64,000 nt of DNA from Hyphomicrobium sp. NDB2Meth4. Its GTDB lineage: Bacteria > Pseudomonadota > Alphaproteobacteria > Rhizobiales > Hyphomicrobiaceae. The notes under the pieces are model-generated. The model did no database searches and had not been told where the DNA came from. It saw nothing but the letters and a program-made list of their open reading frames with translations. Every line of letters starts with the position of its first letter. Position 1 is the stretch's first letter. The translations under genes and the position numbers were made by a program. The DNA is taken from the NCBI RefSeq assembly GCF_900117445.1, contig NZ_FPEJ01000003.1:496001-560000 (forward strand), written 5' to 3'. This document shows, in pieces, positions 1-9,112 of the stretch.

Positions 1-34
1 CCGCGATCGGCATCAAATCTGTTCGGAAGTGAGA

Positions 35-2614
35 TCAGGCGATTAGAGCAAGGTCGTTATCTAGAAAGTGGGGCACTTGGCAGCTGCGCATGGGTTTGGC
101 GAAAAGGTACCCCTGCATCGTGCCACAACCCATGGCACGCAGCAGCGTCATCTGCGTGCGCGTCTCGACGCCTTCCACCGTCACTTTGATGCCAAGGCTC
201 TGCCCCAGATGCGCGATCGTACGCACGATCGACATGTTGTCTGAGTTGGTCTCCATATCGCGCACGAAGGAGCGATCGACCTTCAATCGGTCTATGGGAA
301 GCTTCTTCAGATGCGACAGGGAGGCGAACCCGGTTCCGAAGTCATCCAGCGCGATCTCGACGCCGATGTCATGCAGAGACTGGAGCGCGCTTGCAACGCC
401 GCCTCCACTCCGCTCAAGGAAAACGCGCTCCGTAACCTCGATGCACAGCCGCTCGGGCCCGACACCTGCCTCGCGCAAGCGCGTGCGAACGTAATCCGAA
501 AACTTACCGAGCGCGAAGTCCGCCGACGTCACATTCACAGCAATCCGGTCGAACTCGACGCCGCGATCGATCCAGCACGCAGCTTGCCTCACTGCCTGAT
601 CGACCACCCACTTGCCCACGTCCGCGGCCGATTTCGGATCATCGAATATGATCTCGAACTCAGCCGGCGTTAGAAGCCCTCGCTTCGGGTCGTTCCAGCG
701 CAACAGCGCTTCGAAGCTGACCGGCCTGTGATTGTCGAGCGACAAAATTGGCTGATAGAAGAGCTCTAGCTCGCCGCCGTGTAGCGCACGCTGGATGTCG
801 CGATGCAGCTGATACGCGCGCTCGAAGGAGGCACGCATCTCCGGAACGAAGAATTGAAACCTATCGCGCCCGAGATCCTTGGCGCGATAGAGCGCCAGAT
901 CGGCATTCTTGAGAAGCTCACCCGCTCCTGTCGCATCGCTGGGATAGAGGCTAATGCCCAAGCTTATGGTGCATTGGTGCTGTACGCCCGCAACGAGGAT
1001 GGGCGGGCGCAGCGCGCCGAACATCGCATCGATTGCCCCGCTCAGCGCACCCGACGAGCCGCTCGTCTCGATGAGGACCGCGAACTCATCGCCACCGATG
1101 CGCGCAACGCGTCCATAGGGCGCCAACGCAGTCTGCAATCTTATGCCCACTTCTTTGAGCAGTTCGTCGCCCGCCGCGTGACCGAGAATGTCGTTCGTTT
1201 CCTTGAAGCGGTCGACATCAATCAGGCCGACCGCAAAGCGGATGCCTTCCTTGCGCGCCTTGTCGAGCATCGCTTCGAGCTGCTCGTGAAACTGCAACCG
1301 GTTGGGCAGGCGCGTCAGGCTGTCCTCTTTGGCAAGCTTCCACAGCTCGCGCTCTAGCAGCTTCCGCTCGGAAATCTCCTCGGTCAGCATCATCATGCCG
1401 CCGATGCTGTTGTCGGTGAGATGCCAGGGCCGGACTTCCCAGCGAATGACGTTCGTGGACCCGTCCGCCCGGTTGAATACTTCTTCGGGCGAGATCTCAG
1501 TCGCACCGGCGAGGATCCGCTTGTGCTTCGCTTTCCAGTGATCGGGAACTTCGGGAAACACGTCGTAATGACTGCGCCCGATGAGTGACTGGTCCTGCAG
1601 GTTATAGTCGTGCAGCCACCTATCCGTGTGGGCAATGTAGTGCATATCCGTATCGAACATCGCTACGGCCGCGGGTGCGTGCTTGATGAACGCCTGCAGG
1701 GTAGAATTGACGCGCTTCAACTCGCTTTCAACGCGCCTACGATCCGTCACGTCGAGGTACGCGTTAAGATGCCCGCCGCCTTCGACTGGCACACAGCGGA
1801 TTTCCAGTGTCCGCCCCGTCTGCTCGTTGCGCTCCGTCGTGAGGGGAACCGGGCTCAACAGCGTGCGCATTCGCTGCGCCACGGCCTCCTCGACAGGCAG
1901 CGGTCCATAGTCCCCGCGTTCGGCGCGAAAGCGAACGAGATCTTCCAGTTTGACCGGCGGGTTCGCAAACAGCTCCTCGGGAATATCCAGCAGTGTGCGA
2001 TAGAGTTTGTTCGTGGCGACCACCACGAAGTCGCGGTCGATCAGCGCCAAGCCGCCGGGAAAGTATTCGATCATCGCGTGCAGCGTTCCCGCCTGCTCGC
2101 GAATGCTTGTTATATCCGTGCTGATCGTGATGAACTGCTCGATCTTTCCCTCGCCATTGAAGCGTGGGATCACGATCGACTCGAACCAGTATTCCTTGCC
2201 CGATTTGCCGCGGTCGCGCAGTTGTCCGCGCCACGTCCTGCCTGCCTGCACCGCCGCCCACATAGTCTCGAGGCTGCCGTCGGCCCAGCCGCAACTCAAT
2301 AGCTCGTAGTGCTGCCCGAGAAGTTCGGCCTCGGTGTACCCCATGACCTCGCAAAAACGGTCGTTGACCTCGAGCAGCTTTCCCTCGACATCGGTCACCG
2401 TGATGCAGAAGTGCTCTTCCAGCGCTTGCTGATATCCCGCGCGCCGGTCCGTAAGTGGAACTCTGTTGGGGCTCGCAGACGACGAGGGAGCATTGCCGGC
2501 AAGTGAGCTGTCCACCTGCGGCAGTCCTTTATCTTTTGTTTGGCGCAGGAATGAGCGCCACTCCCCCACGTATTTCGATAGCACACCGACGCTCCAGGTC
2601 TGCTGGTGCGCCAA
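35..2614 (-). CDS. PAS-GGDEF-EAL cyclic-di-GMP signalling protein
   Basis: An 859-residue protein predicted to make and/or degrade cyclic di-GMP. Three PAS-type sensory domains can be read at roughly residues 62-175, 178-300 and 305-425; the first has the typical LEVNDRF and MGYTEAELLGQ pattern. A GGDEF domain follows with an intact RIGGDEFAV loop near residue 515, then an EAL domain with EALLRW near 645 and DDFGTG near 770. Both catalytic signatures are intact, so the enzyme may be bifunctional, although in many family members one domain only regulates the other. No signal peptide or membrane segment is visible, so sensing is probably cytoplasmic. It has no obvious operon partner in the window. 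Confidence 0.93.
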   Translation of the reverse strand: MAHQQTWSVGVLSKYVGEWRSFLRQTKDKGLPQVDSSLAGNAPSSSASPNRVPLTDRRAGYQQALEEHFCITVTDVEGKLLEVNDRFCEVMGYTEAELLGQHYELLSCGWADGSLETMWAAVQAGRTWRGQLRDRGKSGKEYWFESIVIPRFNGEGKIEQFITISTDITSIREQAGTLHAMIEYFPGGLALIDRDFVVVATNKLYRTLLDIPEELFANPPVKLEDLVRFRAERGDYGPLPVEEAVAQRMRTLLSPVPLTTERNEQTGRTLEIRCVPVEGGGHLNAYLDVTDRRRVESELKRVNSTLQAFIKHAPAAVAMFDTDMHYIAHTDRWLHDYNLQDQSLIGRSHYDVFPEVPDHWKAKHKRILAGATEISPEEVFNRADGSTNVIRWEVRPWHLTDNSIGGMMMLTEEISERKLLERELWKLAKEDSLTRLPNRLQFHEQLEAMLDKARKEGIRFAVGLIDVDRFKETNDILGHAAGDELLKEVGIRLQTALAPYGRVARIGGDEFAVLIETSGSSGALSGAIDAMFGALRPPILVAGVQHQCTISLGISLYPSDATGAGELLKNADLALYRAKDLGRDRFQFFVPEMRASFERAYQLHRDIQRALHGGELELFYQPILSLDNHRPVSFEALLRWNDPKRGLLTPAEFEIIFDDPKSAADVGKWVVDQAVRQAACWIDRGVEFDRIAVNVTSADFALGKFSDYVRTRLREAGVGPERLCIEVTERVFLERSGGGVASALQSLHDIGVEIALDDFGTGFASLSHLKKLPIDRLKVDRSFVRDMETNSDNMSIVRTIAHLGQSLGIKVTVEGVETRTQMTLLRAMGCGTMQGYLFAKPMRSCQVPHFLDNDLALIA

Positions 2615-2763
2615 TTAGACCCGCCAATGCTTAACTCATTGTTGTTTCTATGCGGGCGAGGCCCGTGAAAAGGGCTCATTCCGAGCAGAAAGGGCCGACC
2701 TGGATCGACCCTGGCTGAGTTGCGCTAGCACCAGTCGACACCGCATGGCCGCGCCCGGCCCCT

Positions 2764-3261
2764 TTACGCCACGTTCAGCGCCCGTCCGACTTCGGCAATC
2801 GTCGCCTTTTCCGAATCCGTCACTTTGGTGCCGCCAAAACCCAGCACCCCACCTTCCGATGCGGATTCGGCCACCTGATCGGCCACATACTTGAGCCAGC
2901 TTTTGAATGCCGCTGCGTCGGCCGGCGCCTTGGCGTCCAGCACCTTCCCAGCCTGACCCAGTTTGGTGATCACCATCATCTTGATTTCCGCTGGCGACTT
3001 TCCCTTCAAGCCCTCGGTAATCTCGTCGCGAGCCGCCGTTCGCCCCTCCGATGTTTCCATGTCCGCCAGCAACGACTTCATCAGCGGGCTGGCGTTCTCC
3101 GCCTTGCCCGCCGTGACCACCGCGTTTGCACTGGCCATGCTCTCCTTCAACATCCCCCAGATACCGCTTGGCTCCGCCATGGTGACCGCCAAGCCCGCCA
3201 GCATGGGGCTGGAGAGAACAAGCTTCCATTCTTCAGGGGTGAAATTCGATTTGTCCGCCAT
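2764..3261 (-). CDS. Conserved hypothetical protein (165 aa)
   Basis: A 165-residue soluble, mostly alpha-helical protein. The ATG at 3261 is preferred over the longer reading frame to 3324 because GAGGA lies 4 bases upstream and the sequence begins MADKSNFTPEEWKLVLSSP, which reads as a natural N-terminus. The middle is rich in Ala and Lys and the C-terminus is conserved-looking (GGVLGFGGTKVTDSEKATI). There is no signal peptide, membrane segment or recognisable catalytic motif. I believe proteins of this size and start are widespread in proteobacteria, but I know no function for them. The gene is monocistronic here. Confidence 0.75.
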   Translation of the reverse strand: MADKSNFTPEEWKLVLSSPMLAGLAVTMAEPSGIWGMLKESMASANAVVTAGKAENASPLMKSLLADMETSEGRTAARDEITEGLKGKSPAEIKMMVITKLGQAGKVLDAKAPADAAAFKSWLKYVADQVAESASEGGVLGFGGTKVTDSEKATIAEVGRALNVA

Positions 3262-3753
3262 GGTGTCCTCACGATGCTGAACAACGCAAGATCGCTCGCG
3301 CCGATGCGAACGTCCGCCCGCCAAGCCTTGCGCGGCAGTTGGGGCAACGCGGTGTAAAGCCCGAAGCGACTCCAGAAATGAAACGCCCGCACGACAAATC
3401 GCAGCAACTTTTACGCTCGGCTAATGAAAGCGAGTGAGGGTTTCCGGGCCCCGGCCGCCATGAGCGCTGATCGCGGCGCAACTGCCCCGGTGAGCCATGC
3501 GCGTTTCTTCGTTCCGGATGTGCAATTGTCTGGCAGTGCCTAGGTTGACCAACGGCAAGGCATAGCTCTCGGATCGCCACAGCGGCGCAAAGCTATCCAT
3601 CCCACACTCGTTGGACCAACAATCAACACATAATTGCAATCCAGGGTTGCATGCCGCTCCGCTTCGGCGATACTGGATTGCGCCAACAGCAATTTGCGCG
3701 GTTTGGGGATCAGCCGATCGACCGGTTCTTCCGCCAACTTGCGAGGAACTCAA
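3262..3753. other. Gene-free stretch between divergent genes
   Basis: About 490 bases between the minus-strand hypothetical and the plus-strand pyruvyl-transferase-like gene. Several short open frames cross it on both strands but none has coding-like composition, a plausible ribosome binding site or a recognisable domain. It presumably holds the divergent promoters; I could not identify a convincing operator. Confidence 0.5.
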
Positions 3754-4845
3754 TTGGAAGCCGTGCATAAGTCTCAGACAGCGACCTGGCGGCCCCCAGT
3801 CAATGTCCTCTATGTTCATGAGGGATTCGCGAACCCCGGGGACGGCTACGTCTACGTGGGAGCCCGCCACTGCATCACGAATAGCATGGCGGTCGCGGCT
3901 GAAGCCTCGCTAAGCTTGTCGCGGAGGCCAACAGACCAGTCGCTCCGCGAGTACGGAACGATCGATGTCATTGTCGTCGCCGGTGCGCCCTGGTTTTGGG
4001 ACCAGGCCGCAAGCTCCGAAAAACTGCGTTGGCTCGCTGAGATCGTCGACAGATACCCTCGCGCAATTAAGATCGCGCTTGGAGCCGGATCCTGCTTGCT
4101 GCCCAGCTTGAAGCAAATGGCGACAGATGAAAAGTTTGTCGCCGGTTGCGTGTCCAAGGTTTTCAGTCAGTTCGATCTAGTTATCGTGAGGGACAGCGTC
4201 GCACACGAACTCCTGCGCCGGCGAGGCATCGACGCCCTGCATATGCCCGATCCTACGTTCTTCGTTCCTGCTGCCCTGACGCCTAGCCGCAGCACAGCTG
4301 GCTATCGTCCGCTAGATCCCAACCGCGAGCGCAAACGCGGAATGGTTGTCGCGACGCCTCCAACCACGCACTTTCTTCGCAAATACTTCGCGAAAGGCAC
4401 TCTCGAAGAATGGGATGGGCTGGTGCAATCAAAGGTCCGCGATGGCTACGATCTGTTCCTTTGGGCGGACGACGACGACGCCGACTATCAGCCTTATCGC
4501 AGCATCGAAAAGAAGGGGCGACTTGGAATTGCAAACTTCCGCCAGTTGGCGGAGGTTCTCCAACTGTACAGTCACGTGGTGACGAACCGAGTTCATGCCG
4601 CCGCCCTGGCCCAAGCCTTCGGCGTCCCCTCGCTTTTATTTGGCTATGACAGCCGGTGCCTTACTGCGCAATCGGTGGGTAGCACCGTCGTCGGACCGGC
4701 CTCAATCTTCGATGTGGGCACGACATTCCCACTCGAACAGCGGGCGCAGCTTTTTGCGCAGATCACCAGCCGCATCAGAGACGCTATGGCCCCGACTACC
4801 CTTCGCGCACCCTTTGAGGCCGCCTCTCAGCAAGCAGCGAATTGA
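3754..4845 (+). CDS. Polysaccharide pyruvyl transferase-like protein
   Basis: A 363-residue protein resembling the polysaccharide pyruvyl transferase family, which attaches ketal-pyruvate to cell-surface glycans. Family-like features are VIVRDSVAHELLRRRG in the middle, a predicted Rossmann-type alternation, and the C-terminal VTNRVHAAALAQAFGVPSLL segment with the conserved His and the nearby glycine-rich turn. The frame is open from 3634, but the first 40 residues look non-coding. The TTG at 3754 has GAGGAA 5 bases upstream and leads directly into a plausible first strand (VNVLYVHEGFANPGDGYVYV). No glycan-biosynthesis genes flank it, so acceptor and pathway are unknown. Confidence 0.72.
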   Translation: MEAVHKSQTATWRPPVNVLYVHEGFANPGDGYVYVGARHCITNSMAVAAEASLSLSRRPTDQSLREYGTIDVIVVAGAPWFWDQAASSEKLRWLAEIVDRYPRAIKIALGAGSCLLPSLKQMATDEKFVAGCVSKVFSQFDLVIVRDSVAHELLRRRGIDALHMPDPTFFVPAALTPSRSTAGYRPLDPNRERKRGMVVATPPTTHFLRKYFAKGTLEEWDGLVQSKVRDGYDLFLWADDDDADYQPYRSIEKKGRLGIANFRQLAEVLQLYSHVVTNRVHAAALAQAFGVPSLLFGYDSRCLTAQSVGSTVVGPASIFDVGTTFPLEQRAQLFAQITSRIRDAMAPTTLRAPFEAASQQAAN

Positions 4846-4875
4846 GGCTCGCACGCCCATTGCGGCCGCACAACG

Positions 4876-5808
4876 CTAGGCAGCGGCACCCCACTGCGCC
4901 ATCACGGCGAGGTAAGCCGCGTAGACGCCGAGCAGCAGCACGCCGCGCCACCGCCCGATCACCCCGGAGGCAAACGGGAAGGTCAGAGCCACGGCCGCGG
5001 TGCCAAGCACGAGCGCCGGCGCAACCTCCATCAGCCCGATGTGAATTGGCGTGATGCTGGCTGCTGTTCCGACGATCAGTAAGCCGTTGAAGATGTTGCT
5101 GCCGAGGATGGTGCCGACGCCGACTTCCTCATGCCCGCGCACGCCCGAGATGATCGCCGTCGCCAATTCCGGAACCGACGTGCCCAAGGCAACGATGGTC
5201 GCACCGATGATGAATGGCTCGATACCGTACGAAGCGGCGATGCTGCTCGCGCCCGAGACGATCAGCTTGCCAGCCGCAATCAAGAAGGCAAGCCCGATGA
5301 CGCTCTCTATGACAGCTCGCGCCGGCTTGTGCTCACCCAACACCTCGACCGCCGCGCTCCGCTGACGCCGCGCCTCGCCGATCACCGCAAACAGCCAGCC
5401 CGCAAACAGGCCGATCAGAACGAATCCGTCGATGCGCGAAAGGCTGCCATCGAACAGCAGCACCGCCACGATGACCGACACGAGCAACGCAACCGGAAAA
5501 TCTCGCCGGATGATGTCGCGCGGCACCTTCACTGGCACGATCAGAACCGCCAGCGCGAGGATCAGCGCCACGTTGACGACATTGCTGCCGAGCGCATCGC
5601 CGAGCGCGATCTCTGGTGTACCTTGCAGCGACGACGTAATCGAAACAGTGAGTTCGGGGCTGGAGGTGGCAAACGCCGCAACCGTCGCCGCGATGATGCC
5701 GGGAGAAATACGCAGCGCGCCCGCTATACCGACCGTGCCGCGCACGAACAGCTCACCGCCTATTCCCGCGCAGACCACCCCCGCCAAAAGAGTCAGATAT
5801 TCGGTCAC
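4876..5808 (-). CDS. Calcium/sodium:cation antiporter, CaCA family
   Basis: A 310-residue inner-membrane exchanger with about ten hydrophobic segments in two homologous halves. The two alpha-repeat signatures are clear: FATSSPELTV with GDALGSNVVN in the first half and GTSVPELATA with GTILGSNIFN in the second. These acidic residues bind Ca2+ in characterised family members such as E. coli YrbG. I chose the GTG at 5808, preceded closely by GGGGGAG, because the protein then begins TEYLTLLAGVV as in homologues. The frame continues to an ATG at 5868, adding 20 residues without membrane character. The gene converges with the upstream-lying pyruvyl-transferase-like gene. Confidence 0.87.
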   Translation of the reverse strand: MTEYLTLLAGVVCAGIGGELFVRGTVGIAGALRISPGIIAATVAAFATSSPELTVSITSSLQGTPEIALGDALGSNVVNVALILALAVLIVPVKVPRDIIRRDFPVALLVSVIVAVLLFDGSLSRIDGFVLIGLFAGWLFAVIGEARRQRSAAVEVLGEHKPARAVIESVIGLAFLIAAGKLIVSGASSIAASYGIEPFIIGATIVALGTSVPELATAIISGVRGHEEVGVGTILGSNIFNGLLIVGTAASITPIHIGLMEVAPALVLGTAAVALTFPFASGVIGRWRGVLLLGVYAAYLAVMAQWGAAA

Positions 5809-5971
5809 GGCTCCCCCGCTTGCCTCTGCTGCAGCACTCCTCCTAATTGCAGGTCCGCCAGCCGACATTCAAGGTCGTTCAGCAGCCGGAGCGAGCAACA
5901 GTGAGGCCCAACGAGGGCAAAGCCGCTCCGACTGTCGATTGCAGCAGAGCGTGAGATGCGCTGAGGCAAGC

Positions 5972-6232
5972 CTAATAGTTACGCGCAGCAGCCAGCTTGA
6001 AGATTCTAAGCGCCTCTTCCTTAAGCTGGTCGGGATCGCGGCTATCTTCCCTGGCGACGAGCAGCACGGCATGAGCCAGCCGCTCCCGCGCATCCAGCGG
6101 ATCATCGGTAAACTCGGCCGCCACACTGGCCCACGCCTCGTCGAAAGCTTGAAAGATGACGGTTAGGGTTTCGGAGGCGAAGGAGCTGCCTTCGACCAGC
6201 CTGCGTACGTTCATTCCGATGCGCACTCCCAT
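5972..6232 (-). CDS. Conserved hypothetical small protein (86 aa)
   Basis: A soluble 86-residue helical protein with the core SETLTVIFQAFDEAWASV followed by DARERLAHAVLLVA and a C-terminal DPDQLKEEALRIFK. I recall similar small proteins of unknown function in Hyphomicrobiales with this 'AFD.AW ... RERLA.A.L' pattern. The ATG at 6232 is preferred because TTGGAGA lies about 5 bases upstream. The frame extends to 6349 but would then overlap the end of the Crp-like gene at 6283; an ATG at 6214 is also possible. It lies 50 bases downstream of that regulator on the same strand and may be cotranscribed with it. Confidence 0.68.
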   Translation of the reverse strand: MGVRIGMNVRRLVEGSSFASETLTVIFQAFDEAWASVAAEFTDDPLDARERLAHAVLLVAREDSRDPDQLKEEALRIFKLAAARNY

Positions 6233-6282
6233 ATTGTCTCCAAGGACATAATGGGCGGCGCGCTTCGCGTCGGTAATCTGGA

Positions 6283-6999
6283 TTACCCTGGGTACGTTTT
6301 TGGCAATCGGGCCGCGGTGCGGGCCCGGTTGAGCTGGTAGCACTCGCACGAAACCGTCATCAAACCTTCGCGATCCTTGATCTCAATCCCGCCCCGCCGG
6401 ACCTGGATGTGACCCGCCCGCTGTAAAATCCGCAGGGCTTTGGTAGCGGTCGGCCTGTGCACTGACAGCATCTCCGCGATCAAATCCTGAGTGATCCCAA
6501 GCTCGTTTCCATCCTGTCGGTCGAGCATCATCAGCAGCCATCGCGCCAGCCGCTGTTTCACCGAATGCGCGGTATTGCATGCGCCCGACAGCATCACCTG
6601 ATCGAGCAGCACTTGCAGGTAGAGGTTCATCAGCTTGCGAAACGTTGGGAACTTGACCAGCGCCGCGTCGAACTTCTTGCGCGTCATCCTGACGGCGTTG
6701 CCCTCGATTTGCGTCAGCAGACGCACCGTCGAAACGCGCGCACCCAGTATCTCTTGAAAGCCGGTCATGCCTTCACGGCCGACCGTTGCCATCTCGCAGG
6801 TCGCGCCGTCCGAATAGACCCCGAGCACCGAGATCACGCCACGATTGGGAAAATAGATCCGCTCCAGCGTGTCCTCGTCATCGACAAGAACCTCCCGGTA
6901 CCGCGTCTCGACCGTTTCCAGGTCGAGCCGCAAGTCATCGTATTCTCGTCGGGGGAGGGCCAGCAGCAGCCGGTTGTGCGGTTCGCGCGTCGATCTCAT
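6283..6999 (-). CDS. Crp/Fnr-family transcriptional regulator
   Basis: A 238-residue regulator with an N-terminal cyclic-nucleotide-binding-type beta roll (about residues 10-120) and a C-terminal winged helix (about 140-225). The recognition region reads ITQDLIAEMLSVHRPTATKA. The effector domain is divergent: ISVLGVYSDGATCEMATVGREGMTG replaces the usual phosphate-binding cassette, so binding of cAMP is doubtful. This subtype is common in Hyphomicrobiales and often of unknown signal. There are no iron-sulfur cysteines at the N-terminus, which argues against FNR function. It is transcribed divergently from the Tat-exported amidohydrolase at 7253. Confidence 0.88.
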   Translation of the reverse strand: MRSTREPHNRLLLALPRREYDDLRLDLETVETRYREVLVDDEDTLERIYFPNRGVISVLGVYSDGATCEMATVGREGMTGFQEILGARVSTVRLLTQIEGNAVRMTRKKFDAALVKFPTFRKLMNLYLQVLLDQVMLSGACNTAHSVKQRLARWLLMMLDRQDGNELGITQDLIAEMLSVHRPTATKALRILQRAGHIQVRRGGIEIKDREGLMTVSCECYQLNRARTAARLPKTYPG

Positions 7000-7252
7000 G
7001 CATCTGCTTTGTATGTCCGCCTACGGCCAGCGGCGACGATGTCGCCGGTCCTGCAATTCCAGAACCGCAACCGCGCCGCCGCTGGCCGGGAGACTAAACC
7101 CGCATCCCGGCGTGCAGGTTCCCGGTCATATTCGCCCCAAGAGGCGGAATGCAGCCTTTGCACACCTAACTGGGTGTCTCCCCGAAACCGAACTTTCATA
7201 CTCGCAGGCGCAGTGTCGCCCCAACAAAACCAATTCCAGGCGAGAAAAGCCC

Positions 7253-9064
7253 ATGTGCCGTTTCTGCGTAGGCACCCTCTTCACCCACAAGAGCCTTTAC
7301 ACCGGTTGGCCTAAAGCGCACCCGAACGGCGCCGCAGGCACCGGTCTGCTTCAAGCCTCTCCCTCGCGCCGCAACTTCATGGCGCTCGCCGGAGCCGCCG
7401 CCAGCGCGACGGGTCTCGCCATCCATCCCCGCGACGCGCGCGCGCAAGCACAAGCCGGCGCCGACTTCATCTTCCGTGGTGGGACGATCATACCAGTCGC
7501 GTCGACTGGCCGGCAGCGCGTCGAGGCATTGGCCGTCCGCGGCAGCAAGATTCTCGCGTTAGGCTCTGAGGCGGATATCGCCGGCCTCAAGACCAGCGCC
7601 ACGAAGATCATCGATCTCGACGGCCGCACGCTTCTTCCCGGGTTCATCGACCCGCACCAGCACACCTGCTTCGTCGCGCTGTTCGCAGAGCTGCTCGCCG
7701 ACGTCGGTTACGTGAAGTATCCGACGCGCGCCGATCTGATGGCTGGCCTCAAGGCACTCGACGCCAAGCTGAAACCCGGCGAATGGCTCCTCGCCTACGA
7801 CTTCGACAATCTGCTTCAGGGCGGCGACCTGTCGATGGCCGAACTCGACGGCATCTCCAAGGACCGGCCGATCTTCGTCTGGTACATCAACATGCACGAC
7901 GGCGCCGCCAACTCGGCCGCGTTCAAGATCGCGCAGATTCCGGACGACGTCGGCGTGCTGCCCGGCGGCGGACACTTCGGCCGCGGCCCCGACGGCAAAT
8001 TCAATGGCCTCGTCTACGAAGAGAGCGCCATGCTGAAGTTCGTCACGCACGCCATGCCGAAGATCACCCCGGCGATCTTCGAAAAAGCGCTCACCGACTA
8101 CTTCAAAATGAGCGCAGCGCTCGGCAACACCACCACGCACGAGCCCGGCACCATCCAGCCCGACTGGATCGAAGGCCTCGTCAAGCTCACCGCTTCCGGC
8201 ACCGGCCGGCTCAGCGCCAGCCTGCAATACGATGAGATGAAAGGCGCCGACCCCTACAAGCAGTACGGCCGCGGCGCCAAGGCCGCGCTATTCCCGAACT
8301 CGCGCTTCTCGCTGTTCGGCATCAAGATCATCGGCGACGGCTCCAACCAGACCGAGACCGGCGCGCAGACTCTTCCCTATCTCAACACCGACCAGAAGGG
8401 CGCGCCGAACTATCCGCCCGAGAAGCTGAAGGAGATGGTCGCGGCCATCAAGGCAGAAGGCTGGCCCGTGCAGATCCACTGCAACGGCGACGCCACCATC
8501 GACTATGCCCTCGACGCCATCGAAGCGGCCTACGGCGCCAATCCGCCCACCGGCCTCAACCGCATCGAGCACTCGACCATGGCGCGGCCCGATCAGTTGA
8601 AGCGCATGAAGGCGCTCGGCGTCGAGCCGACGTTCCTGATGAATCACGTGTTCTTCTACGGCGCCGCCTATCGTGATCAGCTCTTCGGGCCCGAGCGCGC
8701 CGCCTTCATGGATCCGGCCGGCGCCTGCGTCGCCGATGGGCTGCCGTTCACACTGCACACCGATGGCCCATGCTCTCCGCTCGGGCCCCTGCGTCTCGTG
8801 CAGACGGCCGTCACCCGCCGCTGCATCGTCGACAACTCCGTCGTCGGCCCCGACCAGGCCATCTCAGTTGAGGACGCGATCAAGGCCATCACCTCGCAGG
8901 CCGCCATCCAGATCGGCCAGGGCGATCGCATCGGCACCTTGGAAGCGGGAAAGGAAGCTGATCTGGTTCTGCTCGAGCAGGACCCGTTCAAAGTCGCACC
9001 CGACGCGATCATGGACATCAAGGTCTCTCAGACCTGGGTCGCCGGCGAAAAAATCTTCGGGTGA
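7253..9064 (+). CDS. Tat-exported amidohydrolase (YtcJ-like)
   Basis: A 603-residue metal-dependent hydrolase of the amidohydrolase superfamily (amidohydrolase 3 / YtcJ type). Visible motifs are the N-terminal beta-sandwich DFIFRGGTIIPV, then DLDGRTLLPGFIDPHQHT carrying the metal-binding His-x-His, GWPVQIHCNGDATIDYALDA, RIEHSTMARPDQL and FTLHTDGPCSPLGP. A twin-arginine signal (SRRNFMALAGAAASATG) lies at about residues 39-57 and predicts a periplasmic location. The ATG at 7253 gives an unusually long leader starting MCRFC; the open frame begins further upstream at 6869 but that part reads as non-coding. The substrate cannot be told from sequence. Confidence 0.88.
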   Translation: MCRFCVGTLFTHKSLYTGWPKAHPNGAAGTGLLQASPSRRNFMALAGAAASATGLAIHPRDARAQAQAGADFIFRGGTIIPVASTGRQRVEALAVRGSKILALGSEADIAGLKTSATKIIDLDGRTLLPGFIDPHQHTCFVALFAELLADVGYVKYPTRADLMAGLKALDAKLKPGEWLLAYDFDNLLQGGDLSMAELDGISKDRPIFVWYINMHDGAANSAAFKIAQIPDDVGVLPGGGHFGRGPDGKFNGLVYEESAMLKFVTHAMPKITPAIFEKALTDYFKMSAALGNTTTHEPGTIQPDWIEGLVKLTASGTGRLSASLQYDEMKGADPYKQYGRGAKAALFPNSRFSLFGIKIIGDGSNQTETGAQTLPYLNTDQKGAPNYPPEKLKEMVAAIKAEGWPVQIHCNGDATIDYALDAIEAAYGANPPTGLNRIEHSTMARPDQLKRMKALGVEPTFLMNHVFFYGAAYRDQLFGPERAAFMDPAGACVADGLPFTLHTDGPCSPLGPLRLVQTAVTRRCIVDNSVVGPDQAISVEDAIKAITSQAAIQIGQGDRIGTLEAGKEADLVLLEQDPFKVAPDAIMDIKVSQTWVAGEKIFG

Positions 9065-9112
9065 GGCGGGCTCAGCACCCGGCTGACCGGACCGCATTTG
9101 TGGTCCGCGCGA

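Noticed and set aside
9088-9107. Terminator after the amidohydrolase
   Set aside because: CGGACC / GGTCCG hairpin has only six pairs and no T-run.
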